From positions 2,397,755 to 2,461,754 of the forward strand of contig NW_021167079.1 in assembly GCF_003711515.1 (NCBI RefSeq): a stretch of 64,000 nucleotides of DNA. Reading direction: 5' to 3'. The notes under the pieces were generated by a model that was given only the letters and a program-made list of their open reading frames with translations, made no database searches and was not told where the DNA came from. This document shows, one piece after another, positions 55,277 through 64,000 of the stretch; the stretch's first letter is position 1; each line of letters starts with the position of its first letter. This stretch comes from Sodiomyces alkalinus F11. Its lineage: Eukaryota; Ascomycota; Sordariomycetes; Glomerellales; Plectosphaerellaceae. A program made the position numbers and the translations under genes.

Positions 55277-57487
55277 ATGTCTGCACTCTGCTGTTGTCGA
55301 CGTCGTGGACGTGGCGTTGACCAAGATTCTGGCCGATTGCACGCACAGGAACCTGTGCCCCTACCCGTCCTACCCCCCCTTCATCTCTCCGACTTATGTC
55401 TTGCGGGCGCCCTCTCTGCTACCCAGGGGAATAAAGACATCGCCTTCCCACAGACCACAGGTGCCTCGCCGCCGACATCTGTGTCCATGTCCTGCCATGA
55501 ACCTTCAGAGGACGAACCGGATCGCAGAGCTGAACTAAGACGCATCATGCACAAGAGGATTCAACAAGAACTCAGCGGCGAGCACGCACCTCCAGGACTG
55601 AGCGGTAAACGGCCTCCAGCAAACGCGATACCGGCAGAGTTTCCGGGCCACGGCCCTCGCGACACTCTCGAGTTCTCCATAGCCGAAGCATCGTCGGCTG
55701 TTGGGCTGGTTCACTCTGATCCTGGCGAGGTTCAGCGTGGCGGCAGCCGCAGTGACAGTAAGGCACCGGTGCGGCGACGAGGCAGCTATCCGCAGGTATC
55801 ACCCAAGAGCAGCGTAAAACACTGGGTGAGAAGATTGGTTTTTCGCCTACGAGCTGCTTCATCGGCGGTCCCTCCATCGCACGACATGCCTCCTGTAAAC
55901 CAACTTACTCCTCCCGGGGCTGCGTCCCCTCAAGGATGGCATCTCTCTGCCGATGGAAGCCAGGTCAACCGAGTTGCCGCTGTCGATGTTCCTCTCGAAA
56001 CCGCCCACTCCGATAAGGCGCAAGATGATATATCGCTCCTAAGAAGTTGGTTAACCACCCAAGAACTCGCGTATCCTGACAGACGCCCTGGTGATACCGT
56101 CTCACATCAGACCGCGCCCTTCGCTAAGCGAAATGACCAGCCTGCCCTGGAGTCTGAAGCCCTCAGGCTTCCCATAATTCCATCACCGTCCTGTCTTTCG
56201 ACACCAAGACAGTTAACTGAGGTCCGGCAATCCGAGTCGGGTCCTGAGACCGCGCATACCGTTGCATCGCGCCTCGAAATGCCCTCTGATTTGCCAAGTC
56301 TCCCGGTGAGCGGAGATGAGGCGGATAGAACACTGGCGACTGGAACCGGCGTATGCACTCCAGTCTATTTGATGCCCCTACCATCCCCAAAGTTGGAGAA
56401 GACTGCAACGGACCTCTAGAGGCGGGCCATTCAGCTTGAGCGGGAATCCCGGGAGTCCCAGGCGAAGACGATGTCTGAGAAGAGAGGGAATAGCCCAGCG
56501 AGCAGTATTTCTGCTCATCTCAAGGTCGGGAAATGGAGAAGAGGGCGAACGAGCGACTCCCACGCGTCAAATACCACCCCGGAAAGTCCAAGCTTGGCTG
56601 ACCGCCGCAGTCAAACTGTCGACTCTCGCTCCAAGTCTTCGGTCCCTCATACATCGAACTGGCGGACAGGTAAACTGACCGCACGTACGAGACAGCAAAA
56701 CCCCAAGTTCCCGGCGGATGGTTATGATTCGTACCACGGACGGAGGACGATCAAGACATACACGTTACCTCCGGAGTCATGGTCCAAATGGCCGTCCTAC
56801 AACAGAGCGGAGCGGACAGCCTCAGCAGGACTCAAGGACAGAGTGAAACCCAGAGACTTCGCAGTGACTGGGTCATCCGGAGACGGCCGCCTCTTCTGGG
56901 TCACGGACAGAAACTTGGCTGAAAGCGAACCGATCAGATATTCCTTCTCCAGCCGACTCATCCAAGGCGTGAAGACTGGCTTTGGAAATCTGCTAGGGTC
57001 AAAGACGCCATCTGCGAGTCAAGTGAAGATCCCGGCAAAGATCAAACGAAGGCATCGCAGTAGTGGCCAGCTGGAATATCCAGAGCTCGAGATCCTCCCA
57101 ACAGAAGGCGGGTATAAAGAACTCAGGGCTCTCGGGCGAGCCATCGAGTCGATGAAGAACGGCCCGCCCCTCGAGAGAGTTGATCCGTTAGACATCGCGA
57201 GAGACGCCGAAGCCAGGACATGTTGGACGCAACCTCGCGAAATACTGCCTGTGCCGCCGAGGCCTGGCATGACGGAGGAGAATCGACGAAACGAAGCTAT
57301 CAACATGCTTCGTCCCACCACCGACAAAAGAAAGGACGGACCAGCCACTCTAGCCTATTCGGTGACCCGTCACTACAGGGAGTCCATGATGTCGCGCGAT
57401 ACGCCTGTATCGACTGAACATTTTGAGACACCGCCCAGCCGCGTATCACCGACCCCGTCTCCCCGTTCCCGGTCGGCTGTCTCTTGA
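55277..57487 (+). CDS. Unrecognised fungal protein, frame crossed by one TAG (probable 69-nt intron)
   Basis: Two open frames, 55277-56416 and 56471-57487, lie in the same frame, separated by TAG at 56417-56419 and 17 further open codons. A 69-nt intron, GTATGC (56351) to CTCTAG (56419), phase 0, with a TGCAAC branch-like site, removes the stop and gives 713 residues. Alternatively CAG became TAG. The start has context ACCGCCATGTC. The N-terminus is Cys/Arg-rich (MSALCCCRRRGRGVD). Residues about 72-95 (DEPDRRAELRRIMHKRIQQE) form a basic helix. Most of the rest is low-complexity Ser/Pro/Arg. Near the C-terminal third lie YGYSYHGRRTIKTY-like, FWVTDRNLAESEPIRYSFSS and YKELRALGRAIESMK. I recognise no domain. 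The Ser/Arg-rich, disordered layout suggests a scaffold or regulatory protein. Confidence 0.65.
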
Positions 57488-58023
57488 AGTGCGACGTGGA
57501 TGTCATGCCTCTTAAACCGGAGCAAAATCGGAAGCTCGAGGTGGAATAGTACAACGATGGCCTGGCAGAGACAAGACTTGGAGCTCAAGATGAGCCGTCT
57601 CCAACTGAGCATCAACGAGAAACGCTCGCAGCATGTGTTTTTTTGCCTCCCATGTCGGCGACAGCATTCTAGATCCATCGTTTTATCCAGAAAAAAATAT
57701 CAGCACCCGCGTGGGGGACCTTGGAGCGGAATGCATCGTATGAGGGTCGATGGACGGTTCCCCCGGGGGTGGTGTGCAGCGGGCATCGCACTGGCGTAAT
57801 AGAGAATATGAGTATTTCGTGGTGGCATATTTGCCTTGATTCATGATTGTCATTATCATTATTCATGATCCAAGTGTGATATGGGCTACGTTCCCCTGTA
57901 TCCCAACCAGAGAAGAGAGCCCCTAATGCTGCAAACATGCCTCTATGCACATGATGGGCTGACGATAGCCCAGAATACGGCAACTGGAGAGAGGCGCAAA
58001 ACCACAGGCTACCGTAGCGAACC
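57488..58023. other. 3' flanks of convergent genes
   Basis: About 535 bp between the stops of the preceding gene and CENP-Q. Short open frames only; nothing recognised. Confidence 0.5.
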
Positions 58024-59772
58024 TCAACCAAGGATTACGTCGTCGTATTGTTGCGTATCAAGATACTTCGCCAGGACATCTCGCAAGGCAGCACGGCTCC
58101 GTGTGATCTCCGGGAAGACATCCGCAATGGGACGTAGGTTTGTTCGCATACTCTCCACATGACTAGCCACCTGGATGGGGAGGGCAGAGAGCTCAGGGTG
58201 ATCGAGTCCGTGAAAGAGAGGATCGCTACCCGAGCGCCCCTCTCCTTCCGGACCTCCTACTCTGAACGTCGCTTCCTGTCGCGCCCTGGATTCGGCCAGG
58301 GTGGTTTGTCCGTCCGGCAGCGACTGCGGCTGCGGCTGCGGCTGCGGTACGAGGGGGTGCGCCTTGCGGAGGCCGTCGCGCAGGCCGCGGATCTCGGAGC
58401 GGGCGTTGGTCTCGAGGGAGTCGAGATCGGCGTAGTCGCGTTCCAGGGCGGCCTCCTCGCGGGCGAGCTCGGCGCGGAGGAGCTGGTTACCGTGGAGTAG
58501 GGTGTCCTGGGTGCGTTCGAGGGACTGCGTGGCTGCGACGCAGCGGTCAAAGTCGAGTTCTTCGTCGCGTGGGTCGACGACGGGTTTTGGACCCTTTTTG
58601 TTACCGTTGCCGTTCGGGCCGCCGGAGGTGCGACGGGCGGCGTTGGATGAGGAGGATTGCGAGAGGGCCGGTGGGAAGGGAAAGTTGCGGGTGAGGCGGC
58701 GGGTGAGGTGTTTTGATACGACACGGAGGGCTTGGGCGGCTTGGTTGCGCCGTTTCGGGTTCGAGAGGCCTTGGAGAATGGGGCGCTCAGCGAGGTGGAG
58801 GAGGGAGGAGGCGATGGTAATGGAGGCGGTGGGGAGGGGGGTCCAAGACTCCTCGACTTTGGTCCGGGGGATGGTGAGGTTGCGGGGAGCTATGCGGCGG
58901 TATTTCCTGGGGGGCGATGGAGGAGGTGGAGGGTTTCTTGCGTCGACTTCTGTCCGACGGCGCTTTTTCGACGAAGAGACTGGCTCCTCTTGCGGGTGCG
59001 CCGAGGCGGCATGCCTGGAGGGCAGGGTGGTTGTTTGGGCTGAGCGCTTCGTGGAGTCGGAGTGTGGTGCCTCTGAGATTTGCTGTGAGGGTGGTTTGCG
59101 ACGGCGCTGCTGGGCCGGCTCCGGCGCATCGTTGGTCTGTTTCCTACCCTTTGGCCCTAATGGCCTTGATGGACGAAGTTTGGCAGATGCTTTCGATTTG
59201 GCATTACCTGTTGAATCCGAAGCAGATTTCCTTTGTGAGTCTTTCTGCCCAGCCTGCCGCCTAGCCTCGTGGGTGCCGGTTGTGTTATGCAAAGGGCCAA
59301 CCGATCCTTCAATGGATTCCACCTCCTCCCCGGTGGTGCGCACGGAATCTGACACTCTCCCTCTCCTCCTCTGACCCTTTCTAGATGCCCCCGGGGTATC
59401 GACCGACTCATCGGCTAGCTCGTCCTCGGGCGCATTGTCTCCGCGGGGCCGCGATTGCGATTCTGATTCCTGGGCCGCAGCTCTTCGAGCCTTGGGAGGG
59501 GGTTGCTTCTTTGGTGTGCTCTGTATGTGGTCCTCAAAGCTCAACTCTTCGTTCTCATCCTGAGGTAATTCCGGCACTTGCGGCTCCGACCGGGGTTCTG
59601 TTTCTGTCCGGGTTGCTGGTGCAGTTTCTGGTTCTGTCTGTGGTCGCGACACGCTCTTCGACTGGGACGCGCTGGTGGTTCGAGTTGGCTTTTTGCCCTT
59701 GCCCTTGGCTTTAGGAGGCTGAATAATTTAGCGAGGAATAATTCTCGTTCGTAAAATAGAGTAACTCACCAT
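58024..59772 (-). CDS. CENP-Q (Okp1/Fta7-type) kinetochore protein
   Basis: The start ATG (59772-59770) is followed at once by a 51-nt intron (GTGAGT...TTCAG, 59769-59719). Exon 2 is 59718-58024; total 565 residues. The first 23 residues are MPPKAKGKGKKPTRTTSASQ followed by SKS. Residues about 25-270 are disordered and rich in Gln, Arg, Ser and Pro, with basic patches (SSKKRRRTE). From about 272 the CENP-Q region begins: RKYRRIAPRNLTIPRTKVEE, SWTPLPTASITIASSLLHLA, AAQALRVVSKHLTRRLTRNF, then DFDRCVAATQSLERTQDTLL and a coiled coil (REEAALERDYADLDSLETNA). CENP-Q (with CENP-U) is part of the inner kinetochore COMA/CCAN complex. The C-terminus ends LDTQQYDDVILG. Recognised from the conserved order, not a single signature. 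Confidence 0.85.
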
Positions 59773-60594
59773 TGTGGATGCCGCGGGGGCAGGGCTAGCC
59801 AATGTCGGGAGAATGGTGGACGGATATGTCGATTTTAACGTTGGCCATCGGCGCGTCGATGATATCAGAGCTGCCTTTTACTGAGGTCGCGTCAGAGCTG
59901 GCTCTACACAGCTAGTGGGGTGACACTGCCTTACATAAGCTAGTAGATGGGCCCAGGCAGATTTAGAATTCAGGAGGTACCTCAGTATTACTACCTAGGT
60001 ACGGATAATTGATTACGGAGTACCTTACCACTGGGTTGGGGTGCTGCCTCGACCAGAACCAGAAACGGTCGGTCCAAACTCGGCCTTGCCATGGCAGTGT
60101 TGCTTGTATCGAGAAGGGAAAAGGTATAGATACCTGGAGCGACTCATCGGAGATGGGCATGGCTCGAGATACTTGAAGTGCTTCCTTGTATCGATACCCA
60201 TGCGTGACCATTGGGCCGGGCCCCGCGACAAGGACCCAGGATCAGGCAGACCCGTCTCTCCCGTCATCTGCTGGATCTCCCGCGTCCAACATCTGTCAAC
60301 ATCTCCTTTTATTTTATTTTTTTCTCCATTAAGTGTTTTCCACTATCAATCCTTCAGCCGCCATTTTAGATTGATTCTTTCCCCATAAACAATTCGTTTA
60401 TTCTTTTTATATATTTTTTGTTGGGGTTCTTTCTTTAATTAGCGTCCATCCGCATTCCGAACCTCGCTTAATTTTGAAGGATCTCCTCCAGACAAAAACT
60501 GAACTCGCGAGTTGAACTCTCTTCAGCGATCGCTCTTCTTGCTCCTTGAAACCTGCGGCTCTTCTCCGACCACTAGCACCCTCTTACAGTCAAA
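59773..60594. other. Divergent intergenic region
   Basis: 820 bp between CENP-Q (-) and the thioredoxin-like gene (+). It contains one GGTACC-type palindrome cluster at 59977-60030 and a T/A-rich stretch (TTTTTATATATTTTTTG, near 60405) that may hold a TATA element for the downstream gene. Confidence 0.45.
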
Positions 60595-61438
60595 ATGCGT
60601 GTGTCCGTATCTACCCTCCTTGCGCTCCCGCTCTTTGCGGTGTCTGCCCAAGCGCAGTTTGAGCAGTACCAAGACCAGCTCCAGACCTACCTGAACAAGT
60701 TTGCCTCGTACATCCCGAACACCAACCGCGTCGATGCCGCCGACGCCGCCGAAGCCAAGACCGGCGAGAAGAAGATGTCCGTCCTGACCCTCGACAACTG
60801 GCAGCAGACCTTGTACGAGCCTGTCGCTCCCGGCACCACCCAGCCCGAGGAGTGGTGGGTGCTCATCACTGGACGGAACAAGACCTGCTTCGGTTCGTGC
60901 TACTTTACATTTTCTACCCAACACCCCCTATACACCATTCAGCAACATGACTAAAACAGGCAACTAACGCGATTTTTTTTTTTTTACTTCAGGCCGCTGT
61001 GATCAGGTCAATGCAGCTTTCAATGAGACGGCCATCAAGTTCGCCACCCTCCCCGAGTCGGAGGTGCCGCATATGGCCTACCTCAACTGCGACGACCAGC
61101 CTGTTCTGTGTAACATCTTCTCCGTTGGCCCCGCCAGCCTTTGGGCCATGGACATGCTGCCTCCCGGCAACGAGATCAATATCTGGGGCAAGCGTCTGAA
61201 CACCACCACCACCACCACGCAGGACCTCCTGGACCTTTATGCCGACAAGGAGAAGTCCGAGTTCAAGCTCGTCACTCACGTCTTCCACCCTTTCAACGGC
61301 TGGTTCGCCCAAAACGGCCTCTCCGTGGCCGTGGCCTATGTCCTCTGGTTTTTTACTGTCGTTCCCAACTGGACGATCATGCTGCTCGTCTCCTTTGCCA
61401 GCCGGAGCATGATGAATCGCCGCATGCCCGGCCAATAA
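60595..61438 (+). CDS. ER-targeted thioredoxin-like membrane protein (two exons)
   Basis: Exons 60595-60892 and 60993-61438, with intron GTTCGT...TTCAG of 100 nt (phase 1), give 247 residues. Residues 1-20 (MRVSVSTLLALPLFAVSAQA) are a signal peptide. The body has a thioredoxin-like order: LTLDNWQQTL, WWVLITG, then C98-F-G-R-C102 (a CxxxC, not the usual CxxC), AAFNETAIKFATL, AYLNCDDQPVLCN and GPASLWAM. After HPFNGWFAQNG comes one C-terminal membrane helix (about 205-235, VAYVLWFFTVVPNWTIMLLV) and a short basic cytosolic tail (RSMMNRRMPGQ). The lumenal domain may act in ER folding or redox, but the spacing of the two Cys makes thiol-disulfide activity uncertain. Homologues are fungal ER proteins of unclear function. 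Confidence 0.75.
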
Positions 61439-61705
61439 GTGCCGCGCTGATATCATGGCATGATATGACCAAATCTAAAAGATGGGGAGGGAGAATCGAC
61501 TGTTGGATGGTGGTGGTCGGACTGGTTTCACTCTCCCTCTCCGTTCCGTTGACATTTCGATGGACGGACGTGTATTGGAAGTGCGAAGCGCCAGTCGAGC
61601 GAATGAGGTCGAGGGGCTCTTTATCCTTTCCAGTGTATTTATACCGTATTTGACATGCTTAAAACCGAACGTGGTTGTTTTTGGGTTCATTTCATCTCGT
61701 GTTAT

Positions 61706-62361
61706 TTATTTCTTGGCGTGGCATTGTTCCTGTAGGCCCTTGAGACCTTGGATGACTTCTTCGGGCAAGTGGGCGTTAGACAGGCGGCCGTAGCGCAGGT
61801 CGCTCAATCCGCCCACGGCCCGCTGCACCGAGTGAATGAGAGCGGCCTCCTCGGCTTCAAGTTGACGAATCTCGGCCTCCAAGTCTGCAACGGCGCTCTC
61901 CATCACAGAGAGGACGGACTGAAGGGTGTGCCTGGAACTGTGGCCCGAATCGTCTCCGAAGAGCTAGACCGGATTCAGTCAGGTATACAGCACCCCTGGA
62001 CTGCCATAGAGCACCCATCGGCGGTCCGTAACTCTACGAGAGAGGTGGGGTTGGATAGACTTACAGCGTTTTCAATCTGGAGCTCGGGATCGGCTTCGTG
62101 TTCGGCAGCTTCTCTCCTTGAGCGGGCGGTCTCGCGACGCAGAGCCTTGCCGTGCTTCTCCTCGGCAGCAATGTTCTCGGTGACGGCATCAACGGTGGCG
62201 TTCCTCTGATGTTGCAGATGTCGATATAGAGAGCGGATCTGAGGGTTCGACTGCTGGGATCTCGGGAAGAAGGCGGTGAACTGCTCGAGGGTGATGATGG
62301 CGGGAAGTTTGGCGGCAATGGTGAGGTAATTGGACAGAATAGTACTCTCCGTAGGTGCCAT
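61706..62361 (-). CDS. Cnl2/NKP2-family kinetochore protein (two exons)
   Basis: Exons 62361-62065 and 61963-61706 give 184 residues. The intron starts GTAAGTC and ends TCTAG (101 nt, phase 0). Order: MAPTESTILSNYLTIAAKLP, AIITLEQFTAFFPRSQQSNP, QIRSLYRHLQHQRNATVDAV, a long basic-acidic coiled coil (EEKHGKALRRETARSRREAA), LFGDDSGHSSRHTLQSVLSV, then a second coiled coil (ADLEAEIRQLEAEEAALI) and GLSDLRYGRLSNAHLPEEVI. The N-terminal helix with LPAIITLEQFTAFFP is the mark of the Cnl2/NKP2 family, peripheral inner-kinetochore (CCAN/Mis6-type) subunits. The stop is a TAA inside an A-rich 3' end. It lies 3.7 kb from CENP-Q on the same strand, with the thioredoxin-like gene between them on the other strand. 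Confidence 0.85.
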
Positions 62362-63333
62362 GATGGAAGGGTTAGGTTGTTTGAGGCGATAATGACTCCT
62401 ATGAGTTTCAATTAAGGGAAATTGGAAATTTCGGTCATGAAGTGGGATGTTTGTTGAATATGAGCTGTTGAAGAGGAGCTCTGAAAAGAAAGAGGGCCCT
62501 GGTAATAAGTAGGCATCCGTACTGAACATAAATCAGGCGCAAAAGTTGACGGTCAACTTGTGAAGGTGAGACGGCGAGGTTGACGCCTTAACTACTCCGT
62601 AAGAAGATTGAGACGCGCTTTGCATCAACTGGACGCATTTCTCCAATGAATAACTGGTCTCTTGCGACGATGACCGTTTGACAGGCTGGCAGGAAGAGTC
62701 TCTGATCTCCAGTGATACGAATGCTCAAGAAAGTGCCGCAGCTCGAGCTACGGATATTATTTCCTGCCAACTTTTGACATTCACTTATGGAGACTTTCCG
62801 CCTATCCAGTGACCACGCGAACTGGGAACTCGTGAGGGAAAAGCCCCCTTACAGTGCGATAGTGCATTGAGCGTAGACTATACTGTGTGAAGCGTGTTTT
62901 ACCCTGGAAATACAGTGGTCGCATAAATACGTAGTATCCACTGGTCTCGTTTGCGCACTGTACGTGTTTCAGTGCTCGTGTATTCCATATCGATATTTTG
63001 TACCTGGCGACTAAACAGCTACATAAAAGTCAGAGTCACTGCACTGTGCAGGAGCCTGATTAGTGCCGCATTTACAGCACCTAGACTTGCCTCGGAGACA
63101 GTGCATATAAGAATAAACACTGGTCCAGACGTCGTTCTGACGCCGACCTTTTGAATCTCCAACAGCCTACTCCGTAATTACACACAGTTTAGTGTTCCAA
63201 ACCCACGGGATCAACAGGAAAACCTTTTACTATAAGCTTAATTGTTCATTTGGAAGTCTCGACCCGCGTCATCTTTTTTATCTGTCCAGCACTCCAAACC
63301 TGAGCATCTCAGAGTAGCTTCGAGCTAGCCAGC
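62362..63333. other. Divergent intergenic region
   Basis: 970 bp between NKP2 (-) and EAF3 (+). It contains leaders and A/T-rich patches; no tRNA or other gene recognised. A 60-codon minus frame and a 67-codon plus frame look incidental. Confidence 0.45.
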
Positions 63334-64000
63334 ATGGCTCCCCCTCGCCAGCCGGCCCAGCCTTTCGCCAAGGACGAACGTGTCCTTTGCTTCCATCACG
63401 AGATGCTTTACGAGGCCAAGATTCTGGATATCCAGACCTCTGAAGGAAGCGAAGGCGGTTATCAGTATAAGGTCCACTACAAGGGCTGGAAGAACACCTG
63501 GGACGACTGGGTGCCTGCTGACCGTATCCGCAAGTTCACCGAACAGAACAAGGAGCTTGCTGCGCAGCTCCATGCCCAGATCAAGCACTTGCAGAAGAAC
63601 AGCACCAAGGTTCCCAAGAAGATCGGTCGCGCGACTGGCACCGATTCGGCCCGCGTCAGTGAAGAGCGAAGCTCGGGCATGGGCGTGCTTGCCGGAGGTC
63701 GAGGACCCCGACGTGCTCGGGACTATGACCTGGAGCAGGTGAGTTGGTCGCCTGTGGTCGCCTGTTTTCTTTAGTCTCCACTCTTGTTGTGGCTCGTCTC
63801 TGTTGGTTTTGTGTTGCTTGCGTCGTTCCTGTTGTTTTTGTTTTCAAGTTGGCTGTTTATACTCTTGCTTGTTAATGTCCTGTCCGATAATTTTCCCTCT
63901 GTTATCAATGACTATGGCTGGCTGTCAAGCGACTCCTTCATGCGCCTCTCACCCCAGAACAATGAATCCACGAATTGGAGAATGGCATCGTCCGCCTGGT
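63334..64000 (+). CDS. EAF3/MRG15 chromodomain protein, 5' part (runs off the window)
   Basis: Exon 1 is 63334-63738 (135 codons), ending at GTGAGT. The protein opens MAPPRQPAQPFAKDERVLCF; residues about 13-68 are an MRG-type chromo barrel domain (YEAKILDIQTSEG, YQYKVHYKGWKNTWDDWVPA, DRIRKFTEQNKELAAQLHAQ). A linker with basic stretches follows. Aromatic residues of the methyl-lysine cage (Tyr, Trp, Trp) are present. EAF3 subunits belong to the NuA4 acetyltransferase and Rpd3S deacetylase complexes and bind methylated H3K36. No exon of the MRG domain could be fixed between 63739 and 64000, so this part is intron or beyond the edge. The truncation is due to the window. Confidence 0.88.

Noticed and set aside
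58257..59374. ORFs of 155 and 290 codons over CENP-Q
   Set aside because: Shadow frames of the CENP-Q exon with no domain.
1..64000. CRISPR array, rRNA, bacterial-type operon or prophage
   Set aside because: None seen; introns, tRNA type and protein families are eukaryotic (fungal).

Overview
The window is nuclear DNA of a filamentous ascomycete (Pezizomycotina, most likely a Sordariomycete). The genes have short GT-AG introns of about 50-120 nt, and the protein families (YAG7-like, fungal CENP-Q, Cnl2/NKP2, GFA, MFS DHA1) are typical of that group. A 27.6-kb block in the middle carries a heavy footprint of repeat-induced point mutation (RIP). No tool was run: splice sites were placed by eye from frame continuity, and family names come from recognised motifs.

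Left arm (1-26.7 kb), ordinary gene-bearing DNA. In order: tRNA-Asn(GTT); an unresolved + strand gene candidate (3.1-4.9 kb); KXD1 (BLOC-1-type subunit); a conserved fungal protein of unknown function (-); a small unnamed beta-rich-looking protein (+); HUB1 fused behind an RS/RD-rich N-terminus; an O6-alkylguanine-DNA alkyltransferase with a duplicated leader; a GFA-type zinc protein; YAG7-like (-); CENP-W (-, four exons) head-to-head with prefoldin subunit 4; an MFS drug/polyamine-type transporter; and a secreted, extremely acidic Ser/Pro-repeat protein (-).

Central block (26,707-54,317). Two inverted repeats of about 183 bp, each abutted by a TA dinucleotide, bracket the whole block. Normal sequence character resumes immediately outside them. 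Inside are only RIP-damaged mobile sequences: a small nested element with its own inverted ends, a LINE fragment, a Ty3/Gypsy chromovirus pol (RT-RNase H-integrase-chromodomain), a long single-frame dead ORF of unknown family on the minus strand, three Tad-like LINE copies head-to-tail (two near full length, one internally deleted), and another unknown dead ORF next to the right inverted repeat. The simplest reading is a TA-inserting DNA transposon that became a trap for retroelements and was then silenced by RIP. A single 27.6-kb mobile unit cannot be excluded.

Right arm (54.3-64 kb). An unrecognised protein whose reading frame is crossed by one TAG (probably a 69-nt intron), CENP-Q (-), an ER thioredoxin-like membrane protein (+), a Cnl2/NKP2 kinetochore protein (-), and the 5' part of EAF3 (MRG15-type chromodomain), cut by the window end. 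Three constitutive-centromere (CCAN) subunits (CENP-W, CENP-Q, NKP2) therefore lie in one 64-kb window, two of them within 4 kb.
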